Positions 1 through 6,519 of a stretch of DNA of 39,544 bases are shown piece after piece; the stretch's first letter is position 1; each line of letters begins with the position of its first letter. The DNA is from Acidobacteriota bacterium. Its GTDB lineage: Bacteria; Acidobacteriota; Vicinamibacteria; Marinacidobacterales; Marinacidobacteraceae. Location: contig JAJDUD010000067.1 in NCBI GenBank assembly GCA_022826825.1, positions 1 through 39,544 of the forward strand, in the 5' to 3' direction. A program made the translations under genes and the position numbers. A model generated the notes under the pieces. That model was given only the letters and a program-made list of their open reading frames with translations. It was not told where the DNA came from and ran no database searches.

Positions 1-36
1 GCCCGCGATGTCCGGGCTCGACAGCGGAATCCGACC

Positions 37-1476
37 TTACGGCGCCTGCCACCGCCCGCGGCGCAGCAGTTCGCCGCTGCCCGCCCCGGCCAGAATCTCT
101 CCGTTCTCGTAGACGACCTCTCCCCGGCGTAGCGTCATCACCGGCCAGCCCGTGACTTCCCATCCCGAGTAGACCGAGAAACCGGTCCCGGAGAACATGT
201 CCTCGTCGCGTATGGTGCGGGTCTCGTCCGGATCCCAGAGGACGATGTCGGCGTCCGAGCCCACAGCGATCGCGCCCTTGCGCGGATAGAGCCCGAAGAG
301 CTTGGCGGCGTTGGTCGCGGTGACCGCCACGAAGCGCTCCTCGGAGATGCGCCCCTGCGCGACGCCCTCGGACCAGAGCATCGGGCGCACCACCTGGAGG
401 TTGTTCAGGCCGGCCCGGTGACGGGAGATGGTCTGCGCCGGGTCCAGCTTCTCTTCGCGGAGATACGCGACGTGGTCGGTGCCGAGCACGTGCACCGATC
501 CGCTCGCGAGGCCCGCCCAGAGCGCGTCCTGGTCCCGCTGCTCGCGCAGCGGCGGCTGACCCACGTAGAGCCCGCGGTCCGGGCCCTCGAAGCGCGCCCG
601 GGTGAAGTGAAGGTAGATGGGGCGCGTCTCGGTGAAAACGCTGAGCCCGCGGTCCCGGGCATCCTGCAACACCCGCAGCGCGCCCTCCGAGGAGACGTGA
701 ACGGCGTAGATGGGCGCCCCGGTGGCCTCGGCCATGGCGACCGCGCGCTGGGTGGCCACCACCTCGCCGACCACCGGACGGCTCTCCGGGAAGTACTCGA
801 GCGAGGTTCGTCCCGCGGCGGTGAGCTCGGCCACCGCGCGGGCGAGGATGGGTCCGTCCTCGCAGTGCACCATGGTGAGGATGCCGGCGCGGCCCGCCGC
901 GTCCATGGTCGCCAGGTAACCGGACACTTCGGCGTCGAAGGCGGTCCGCACCATGAAGATCTTGGTGCTGGTCTGGCCGGTTTCGGCGGCCAGGGTCGTC
1001 ATCTGGCCTTCCTGGGTCGCCGGGTCGTTGATGCCCGCGTGCAGGATGACGTCCGCGACCGCCTGCTCCCGGATGAGCGCCGCCTCGCGCTCGACGGCCT
1101 GGGCGAGCGTCCGCCCCTCGGCCGGGAAGGCGAAGTTCGAGATGGTGGTGATGCCTCCCGCGAGCGCCGCCCGCGACCCGGTGCGGTAGTCGTCGCGGAG
1201 CCGTCCCCCCAGGTGGACGTGCGGGTCCACCCCGCCGGGCATGACCAGCAACCCGGTGGCGTCGATTGCGCGGGCGCCGGCCCCCGCGGCGAGTCCGGCC
1301 CCGATCTCGACGACGGTCCCGTCCCGCACCCGCACGTCCGCGTCGAACCGCCCCTCCGAGGTGACCACCGTGCCCCCGCTGATGAGGATCTCCTGCGCGG
1401 CAAGGCCGGGTGCGAACGCCCCCGCCGCCAACAGGCCGGTCGAAACGAGAGTGGGGAGGTTCAGCAGGCGGGTCAT
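37..1476 (-). CDS. Exported dihydropyrimidinase/hydantoinase-like amidohydrolase
   Basis: A 479-residue metal-dependent amidohydrolase of the dihydropyrimidinase/D-hydantoinase family, which hydrolyses cyclic amide (ureide) bonds. All expected metal ligands are visible: H86 and H88 in the DPHVHL motif, the lysine K172 (STKIFM) that is carboxylated in this family, H204 (MVHCED), H260 (YAVHVSS) and D334 (GTDHVAYL), so it should be active with a binuclear metal centre. Unlike most relatives it begins with a Sec-type signal (residues 1-28, ending GLAAQ), so the enzyme should act in the periplasm or outside. I chose the ATG at 1476 because GGAGG lies about 5 bases upstream and because the signal peptide then starts correctly; an in-frame start at 1512 would bury it. 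A -10-like TATCGT lies at 1513-1518. The exact substrate cannot be told; dihydropyrimidines, hydantoins or allantoin-like ureides are possible. Confidence 0.88.
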   Translation of the reverse strand: MTRLLNLPTLVSTGLLAAGAFAPGLAAQEILISGGTVVTSEGRFDADVRVRDGTVVEIGAGLAAGAGARAIDATGLLVMPGGVDPHVHLGGRLRDDYRTGSRAALAGGITTISNFAFPAEGRTLAQAVEREAALIREQAVADVILHAGINDPATQEGQMTTLAAETGQTSTKIFMVRTAFDAEVSGYLATMDAAGRAGILTMVHCEDGPILARAVAELTAAGRTSLEYFPESRPVVGEVVATQRAVAMAEATGAPIYAVHVSSEGALRVLQDARDRGLSVFTETRPIYLHFTRARFEGPDRGLYVGQPPLREQRDQDALWAGLASGSVHVLGTDHVAYLREEKLDPAQTISRHRAGLNNLQVVRPMLWSEGVAQGRISEERFVAVTATNAAKLFGLYPRKGAIAVGSDADIVLWDPDETRTIRDEDMFSGTGFSVYSGWEVTGWPVMTLRRGEVVYENGEILAGAGSGELLRRGRWQAP

Positions 1477-1512
1477 GGCGTCCTCCCGGGCGGTGGGTCG
1501 GCGTCGAAGCAC

Positions 1513-1518
1513 ACGATA
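1513..1518 (-). promoter_or_regulatory. -10-like element of the amidohydrolase gene
   Basis: Read on the minus strand the sequence is TATCGT, ending 36 bases before the ATG at 1476. It fits the TAnnnT pattern seen before several other starts in this window. I see no recognisable -35 box. Confidence 0.3.
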
Positions 1519-1585
1519 CCGCGTGCCGGACGCCCGCAGCCCGTCCCGCTGCGGAGCCTGGGACCTACGGGCAGCGTGCCGGTCT

Positions 1586-1767
1586 GGGAGCGCCAGTCTT
1601 CAGACTGGCATCGCGGCCGGAGGCCGCGAAACTCTCCCGACCAGGCGTGCCCAGCGACTCGACCTGACTGCTGCGCCGTCCTTGTCTGTGTTCTGCGCTA
1701 TGCCGCGGAATGGCTGCGGGAGTTTCGCCCGCTCCGCGGACGATGCCGGTGTGAACACCGGCGCTCC
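1586..1767. repeat. REPIN-like inverted repeat element, copy 1
   Basis: Two roughly 50-base arms in inverted orientation (1586-1638 and 1718-1767) flank about 80 bases. Each arm starts GGGAG and holds two adjacent small hairpins: CCAGTCT/AGACTGG and TCGCGGCC/GGCCGCGA in the left arm, GCCGGTGT/ACACCGGC plus an imperfect one in the right arm. The same design and parts of the internal sequence (for example the GCGGAATGG block before the right arm) recur at 34299-34490. This is the layout of a REP doublet (REPIN/BIME). It fills most of the 392-base gap between the oxidase cluster and the amidohydrolase gene. Nothing in it looks coding. Confidence 0.75.
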
Positions 1768-1843
1768 AAGCCGCACGCAGCACCTCCACTCTTGAACTCC
1801 GCGCCGAGACGAGCGCTACCTCTTCCGGTGCGGTCACGACGTG

Positions 1844-1867
1844 CGCGGCGAGGCGTGACTCGCCGCG
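1844..1867 (-). terminator. Hairpin at the end of the oxidase operon
   Basis: A perfect 9-bp stem (CGCGGCGAG pairing with CTCGCCGCG, 6-base loop) begins one base after the stop codon of the last gene of the respiratory cluster. No U-tract follows, so it may be a weak or Rho-assisted terminator, or a 3' stabilising hairpin. Confidence 0.5.
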
Positions 1868-1868
1868 A

Positions 1869-2171
1869 TCAGGAGGTGGCGGTGACCGGATCGTCGGCGG
1901 GAAGCAGTCCGGTGCGGACCTCGGGAGCCGTCACGGCGACGGACTGCCGCGCGCGTCGGCGGCGCGACCACAGCACGTAGCCGGCCCCGGAAGCGAAGAC
2001 CGCGTACGGCATCGCCAGCAGGAACAGGATCGCCCGGTTGAAGCCGGCCGCGACCTCCTCGTTCTGCTCGAGGGCGGTCCGGCACATGGAGCACTGGGCG
2101 GGCGCGTCGGCGGGGAGCAGCGCCAGGAGCGCCGCCACCGCGATCAGGACGAGCAGGCCGGAACGGGACAT
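1869..2171 (-). CDS. Small exported membrane protein with a CSMC motif, end of oxidase operon
   Basis: A 100-residue protein I cannot name. It has an N-terminal hydrophobic segment that reads as a signal peptide (residues about 4-25, ending APAQ), then at once a CxxC pair (CSMCRTALE, C27 and C30), a short amphipathic stretch, a second transmembrane segment (about 45-68) followed by an arginine cluster, and a polar tail. With the first segment cleaved, the CxxC would sit just outside the membrane. It starts 5 bases after the subunit IV stop codon, so it is translated with the oxidase genes. A role in copper or haem delivery or in thiol redox during oxidase assembly would fit the position and the cysteines, but that is inference only. 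Confidence 0.7.
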   Translation of the reverse strand: MSRSGLLVLIAVAALLALLPADAPAQCSMCRTALEQNEEVAAGFNRAILFLLAMPYAVFASGAGYVLWSRRRRARQSVAVTAPEVRTGLLPADDPVTATS

Positions 2172-2176
2172 GCCGG

Positions 2177-2494
2177 TCAGCCCGAGTACTCCTTCAGGGT
2201 CTGGAAGGAATCCAGGATGTGGCCCCCGTCGTAGGCCGGGAGCACGAACATCAGGATCGCGGTCACGAACAGTCCGACCAGCACCGTCATGATGAGACCC
2301 ATGTGCTCGAACTTCAGGTGCATGTAGTAGAAGATGATGAGGGTGGCCTTGATCGCCGATCCGAAGAGCAGGACCACGACCGCCAGGGCGGCGGGCAGGT
2401 TGGCGCCTTCGATGGCGATCATGAGGAGGGTGACGGCGAGGAGCACGACCCAGAGGAGCCAGTAGAAACGGTAGGGATGGGCGTCGCTGGACAT
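2177..2494 (-). CDS. coxD: Cytochrome c oxidase subunit IV (prokaryotic type)
   Basis: A 105-residue membrane protein with three hydrophobic helices (about 12-25, 32-55 and 65-88) and the FYYMHLKFEHM segment typical of the bacterial oxidase subunit IV/CyoD-like family. It is an accessory subunit thought to stabilise the CuB site of the haem-copper oxidase. The ATG at 2494 is preceded by AGGAG 6 bases upstream. That Shine-Dalgarno overlaps the TAG stop of the preceding subunit III gene, a sign of translational coupling. It lies between subunit III and the CSMC protein in the operon. Confidence 0.85.
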   Translation of the reverse strand: MSSDAHPYRFYWLLWVVLLAVTLLMIAIEGANLPAALAVVVLLFGSAIKATLIIFYYMHLKFEHMGLIMTVLVGLFVTAILMFVLPAYDGGHILDSFQTLKEYSG

Positions 2495-2504
2495 TTCGCT
2501 TCTC

Positions 2505-3110
2505 CTAGACCAGGTAGAAGAGGGCGAAGACGAAGACCCAGACCAGGTCCACGAAGTGCCAGTAGAGGCCGGCGTTCTCCACGCCGGCGGGGGAATAGCG
2601 GCCCATGGCGGCCCGGATCGCCACCACCAGCAGCACCGTCACGCCCGTGAGGACGTGGAATCCGTGGAAGCCGGTGATGATGAAGAAGAACTGGCTGAAG
2701 GTGGGCGAGCCCCACGGGTTGCCGGTGATCCCGCCTCCCTCGTGGATGAACACGGACCACTCGTAAGCCTGCATCCCGAGGAAGATGAAACCCCCGAGGA
2801 TGGTGAGCCAGACGAACTGGGCGGCCCGCGCCGGGCGCCCGAGCTCGGCCGCCTTGACCCCGCACGCCATGGTGGCGGACGAGGTGATCAGCACGAACGT
2901 CATCGTCGCGATGTAGGTGAGGCTGAAGACTTCGCTCTGCGTCGGCCAGTCGCCGGTGGCGATCCGCACCACGCCGTAGCTGACCAGCAGGCCGGCGAAC
3001 AGCAGCGCGTCGGTGACGATGAAGAACCACATCATCATCTTTTGCCAGGTCACACCGAAGGGGCTCGCACCGCCCCCCCAGTCCGCCTGAGCAATCGCGG
3101 TCTGGCTCAT
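2505..3110 (-). CDS. coxC: Cytochrome c oxidase subunit III (second copy)
   Basis: A 201-residue, five-helix subunit III of a haem-copper oxidase (short form, lacking the first two helices of the mitochondrial subunit). Typical segments are FGVTWQKMMMWFFIVTDALL at the start, FLGMQAYEWSVF in the middle and FHGFHVLTGV followed by YWHFVDLVWVFVF near the end. The E and H residues of these last motifs are conserved in subunit III and line its lipid/proton-antenna region. The start at 3110 is supported by GGAGG 5 bases upstream. The gene directly upstream (3159-3764) is another subunit III-type protein, so the operon carries two. Confidence 0.9.
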   Translation of the reverse strand: MSQTAIAQADWGGGASPFGVTWQKMMMWFFIVTDALLFAGLLVSYGVVRIATGDWPTQSEVFSLTYIATMTFVLITSSATMACGVKAAELGRPARAAQFVWLTILGGFIFLGMQAYEWSVFIHEGGGITGNPWGSPTFSQFFFIITGFHGFHVLTGVTVLLVVAIRAAMGRYSPAGVENAGLYWHFVDLVWVFVFALFYLV

Positions 3111-3158
3111 GCGTCCTCCTCTCCCAATCGGCTCACGTCGCGTTTCCGGGCGAAGACA

Positions 3159-3764
3159 TCAGCCGAGAAGAGACAGTACGGCCAGCAGATAGATCCACAG
3201 GCCGCCTACGAAATGCCAGTAGATGGCGGTCAGGGTGGGCGCGTCCGAACGCCCCGGGACGAGCCGGCCGGCGGCGGCCAGCCCGAACAGCGCCAGCAGG
3301 GCTACGACCCCCGCCAGCAGATGGACGGCGTGCACTCCGGTCAGCACGAAGAAGAAGGAGCTCTTGGGGTGACTCTGGAGGTAGATGCCGGCCTCGTTGA
3401 GCGAGAGCCAGGCGGCGTACTGGCTCGCCAGGAATCCGGTGCCGAGCGCGGCGGTGGCGGCGCTCCACGATCGGAACGACGCCAGGTTGCGGTCCCGGAA
3501 GGCGCGCCGGGCCAGCTCGAGGGTGAGCGAACTGACCAGGATCAGGCCGGTGCTCATCCAGAGCACCGGAGGCAGCTCGAGGGCCGTCCAGTCCCCGCCC
3601 CCGCTCCGCACGATGTAGGCCGACGTGAAGGCGGCGAACAGCATCGTGATCCCGCCGAGGGCGACCAGCAGACCGAGCCGATTGATGTGACGCCGGTCGG
3701 AAGAAGTCCGCGCCGCATCGATCGGCGCCGTAGCGCCCGTAGTCCAGGAACTCACCTTGGCCAT
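3159..3764 (-). CDS. Cytochrome c oxidase subunit III-like protein (first copy)
   Basis: A 201-residue five-helix membrane protein of the subunit III family: IVRSGGGDW after the first helix, FFVLTGVHAVHLLAG and IYWHFVGGLWIYLLAVL at the end. It is the same length as the next gene (2505-3110) but clearly diverged from it in sequence, with a soluble N-terminal stretch of about 25 residues before the first helix. Its ATG lies 16 bases from the stop of subunit I and I see no strong Shine-Dalgarno. Paired short subunit III genes occur in several bacterial caa3-type oxidase operons; the two proteins may form a heteromeric subunit III. Confidence 0.87.
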   Translation of the reverse strand: MAKVSSWTTGATAPIDAARTSSDRRHINRLGLLVALGGITMLFAAFTSAYIVRSGGGDWTALELPPVLWMSTGLILVSSLTLELARRAFRDRNLASFRSWSAATAALGTGFLASQYAAWLSLNEAGIYLQSHPKSSFFFVLTGVHAVHLLAGVVALLALFGLAAAGRLVPGRSDAPTLTAIYWHFVGGLWIYLLAVLSLLG

Positions 3765-3780
3765 CCCGTGCGGAGCCCGA

Positions 3781-5505
3781 TCAGGCCTCCCACTGCGGCG
3801 TGAAGTCGCGCTTCTTGCCGGGTTCCGAATAGTCGTAGGGCCAGCGGTGGGCCGGCGGGATCTCGCCTTCCCAGTTGCCGTGTCCGGGATGGGCCGGCGC
3901 GGACCATTCGAGGCCGGCCGCGTTCCACGGGTTCGCCGTGGCCGGGGCGCCGGTCCGCATGCTGGCGAAGTAGTTGTAGATGAAGATCAGTTGCCCGGCG
4001 AACAGCACGAAGGCGGAGATCGTGATGAACAGGTTCACCGGCTGGAGCGGCTGCAGGTACTCGTAGACGTTCGGGTCGTAGATGCGGCGCATCATTCCGG
4101 AGACGCCCAGGTAGTGCATCGGGAAGAACACCGCGTAGTAGGCGACGAAGGTGATCCAGAAGTGGATCTTCCCGAGACGCTCGCTCAGCATCCTGCCGAA
4201 CATCTTGGGATACCAGTAGTAGACCGCTCCGAAGGCGCCGAAGAGCCCGGCGCCCGCCATGATGAAGTGGAAGTGCCCGACCACGAAGTAGGTGTCGTGC
4301 AACTGGATGTCGGTGGCGTTCGTGCCGAGGAAGATGCCGGTGAGGCCCCCCGTCACGAACAGCGAAACCACCCCCAGTCCGAACAGCGAGGCGCTCGTGA
4401 ACTGGATCCTCGCCCGCGCGATCGTGAACAGCCAGTTGAACGCCTTCACCGCCGAGGGAATGGCGATCGCGAGCGTGGTCACCACGAAGAGGCTGCCGAG
4501 GAACGGGCTCATCCCGCTCACGAACATGTGGTGGCCCCAGACCAGGAAGCTCAGCGTCCCGATCGCCCCGATGGCGTACACCATGGAGCGGTAGCCGAAG
4601 ATGGGCCGGCGGCAGAAGGTGGCCAGGATGTCCGAGGTGAACCCCATGGCCGGCAGCATGATGATGTAGACCTCGGGGTGGCCGAGGAACCAGAAGAGGT
4701 GCTGCCAGAGCAGCGGCGTCCCGCCCTCGTGGGGCATCAGGGTGTCGCCGATGAAGATGCCGGCCGGGAGGAAGAAGCTGGTCCCGAGGGAGCGGTCGAA
4801 GGTCAGCAGCAGGGCGCCCGCGGCCAGCGCCGGGAAGGACAGCAGACCCAGGATCCCGACCACGAACTGGGCCCAGGTGGTGAGCGGCATGCGCATCATC
4901 CGGAGCCCCTTCGTCCTGAGGTTCAGGATGGTCACCACGAAGTTGAGGCCGCCCATGGTGAACGACGCCACGAAGAAGATCATCCCGACCAGCCAGAGGG
5001 TCTGGCCCAGGTCGGAGCCCGGTATGGCGCTGCGTATCGCCGAGAGCGGCGGGTAGGCGGTCCAGCCCGAGGCGGCCGCCCCGCCCTCCACGAAGAAGGA
5101 GATGATGATGATGATCGCCCCGGGCACCACGGTCCAGAACGACAGCATGTTCAGGAACGGGAACGCCATGTCCCGCGCCCCGATCTGCAGGGGAATCAGG
5201 AAGTTCCCGAAGCCGCTGACGGGAAGCAGCGAGAGCAGGAAGAACACCATGATCGTCCCGTGCATGGTGAACAGCGAGACGTAGAACTCGGGGGTCATGA
5301 TCCCGCTGGCCATGCCGACCGGGAACAGGTTCTCGAGGAAGGGCCAGGGCTTCGACGGGAAGCCGAGCTGGAGGCGGATCAGCACCGCCAGGATCCCGCC
5401 GATGAACCCCATGCTCATCGCGAGCGTGAAGTACTGCTTGCCGATCATCTTGTGGTCGTAGCTGAAGACGTACTTGCTCACGAAGCCTTGCTTTTCATGC
5501 TCCAT
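3781..5505 (-). CDS. coxA: Cytochrome c oxidase subunit I (A-type haem-copper oxidase)
   Basis: The 574-residue catalytic subunit, with about 12 helices. All key residues are present: H82 (MHGTIM) and H413 as low-spin haem ligands, H411 (HFHFIMAGAG) for the active-site haem, the CuB ligands H276, H325 and H326, and Y280 of the His-Tyr cross-link. The E of HPEVY (E278) marks an A1-type D-channel enzyme and D112 (ARDMAFP) its channel entrance; K354 (SAVKAFNW) is the K-channel lysine. It reduces O2 to water and pumps protons. I chose the ATG at 5505 because GGAG sits 6 bases upstream and the protein begins there with the usual soluble N-terminus; the open frame extends upstream to 5634 but that part is arginine- and proline-rich and unlike the family. 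It lies 61 bases after subunit II. Confidence 0.95.
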   Translation of the reverse strand: MEHEKQGFVSKYVFSYDHKMIGKQYFTLAMSMGFIGGILAVLIRLQLGFPSKPWPFLENLFPVGMASGIMTPEFYVSLFTMHGTIMVFFLLSLLPVSGFGNFLIPLQIGARDMAFPFLNMLSFWTVVPGAIIIIISFFVEGGAAASGWTAYPPLSAIRSAIPGSDLGQTLWLVGMIFFVASFTMGGLNFVVTILNLRTKGLRMMRMPLTTWAQFVVGILGLLSFPALAAGALLLTFDRSLGTSFFLPAGIFIGDTLMPHEGGTPLLWQHLFWFLGHPEVYIIMLPAMGFTSDILATFCRRPIFGYRSMVYAIGAIGTLSFLVWGHHMFVSGMSPFLGSLFVVTTLAIAIPSAVKAFNWLFTIARARIQFTSASLFGLGVVSLFVTGGLTGIFLGTNATDIQLHDTYFVVGHFHFIMAGAGLFGAFGAVYYWYPKMFGRMLSERLGKIHFWITFVAYYAVFFPMHYLGVSGMMRRIYDPNVYEYLQPLQPVNLFITISAFVLFAGQLIFIYNYFASMRTGAPATANPWNAAGLEWSAPAHPGHGNWEGEIPPAHRWPYDYSEPGKKRDFTPQWEA

Positions 5506-5566
5506 CGCGTTACTCCGTAGTTCTTTGGGGGGATCCGCTTCCTGGTTCGATTCCTGACCTGCTCGC

Positions 5567-6436
5567 CTACTGCGCCGAGGCGGGCGGGGCCTCCGCCGCC
5601 GGATCGGCCACCTCGGCCACCGCGGCCGGCGCATTGTCGTTCAGCCACTGCTGGTAGTCGGCCTCTTCCATCACCTCGAGGAAGGCGCGCATGCGGTAGT
5701 GACCGAGTCCGCAGAGTTCGGCGCACGCCACCTCGTAACTCCCCGTCTTGACCGGGGTGAACCAGACCTCGGTGGTCATGCCCGGGACGAGGTCCTGTTT
5801 CACCCGGAAGTTGGGAAGGAAAATGGCGTGCTGGACGTCCTTCGACCGCATCAGGATGCGCGTCGGCCGGTCGACCGGAATGACCAGTTGGTTCGTGAGC
5901 ACCCAGTCGTCCGCCGCGGCCGGGTCCGTTTCGTCGAGTCCGATCTGGTTGTCGATGGCGTAGAGCGTCGGATCGAAGCGGCCGAACTCGCCGTCCGCCC
6001 CGGGATAGTGGAAGTCCCACTGGAACTGCGCCCCGACGGCCATCACGGTCACCGCATCCTCCGGCGCCGGCCCCCGGACCCGGTCCCAGTAGATCAGGCC
6101 GGTGAAGACGATCGGGATGAGGATGGCCGCGGTTCCGATGGTCCAGGTGAGTTCGAGCTTGTGGCTTTCGTGCCAATAGCTCGACTCGGCGTTTGGCCGG
6201 TCGCCGCGGTAGCGGTAGATGACGTAGCCGAGCGCGAGCTGGTAGAGGATGTAGGCGACCCCGGTGATCCCGAGGATCACGTAGTAGAGGCTGTCCAGAA
6301 AGCCGCGGTCGGACGCCAGCTCGGGCACTCCGTAGCGAACGTAGTAGAGCGACGAGAGCACCACGATGGCCCAGATGACGACCGCCATGGCGATCCCCTG
6401 AAGACTTCCGCGGCTTCCCTTCGGTTCATCGGCCAT
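5567..6436 (-). CDS. coxB: Cytochrome c oxidase subunit II with CuA site
   Basis: A 289-residue subunit with a first hydrophobic segment (about 12-32), two transmembrane helices (about 48-75 and 97-118) and a periplasmic cupredoxin domain. The binuclear CuA centre is complete: H203 (DVQHAIFLP), then C238, E240, C242, H246 and M249 in the motif CAELCGLGHYRM. It takes electrons from a cytochrome c and passes them to subunit I. There is no C-terminal haem-c domain, so the donor must be separate; the octaheme protein encoded just upstream is a good candidate. The ATG at 6436 has AGGAG 9 bases upstream; a TTG at 6481 is in frame but has no such support. The C-terminus is a low-complexity Ala/Pro/Glu tail. 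Confidence 0.93.
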   Translation of the reverse strand: MADEPKGSRGSLQGIAMAVVIWAIVVLSSLYYVRYGVPELASDRGFLDSLYYVILGITGVAYILYQLALGYVIYRYRGDRPNAESSYWHESHKLELTWTIGTAAILIPIVFTGLIYWDRVRGPAPEDAVTVMAVGAQFQWDFHYPGADGEFGRFDPTLYAIDNQIGLDETDPAAADDWVLTNQLVIPVDRPTRILMRSKDVQHAIFLPNFRVKQDLVPGMTTEVWFTPVKTGSYEVACAELCGLGHYRMRAFLEVMEEADYQQWLNDNAPAAVAEVADPAAEAPPASAQ

Positions 6437-6519
6437 CTGGTGTTTCTCCTGGGTGTTGCTGACGGAACGCTTGTCGGCCAAGGCGTCCCGGTGCGGCTTC
6501 GATCAGGGATCCCAAGGGA

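Noticed and set aside
5535..5570. tRNA T-loop-like GGTTCGATTCC between subunits II and I
   Set aside because: No matching acceptor, D or anticodon arms can be drawn around it, and it lies inside a tight operon.
5506..5634. N-terminal extension of oxidase subunit I
   Set aside because: Arg/Pro-rich, overlaps the end of subunit II, unlike the family; the ATG at 5505 has a good Shine-Dalgarno.
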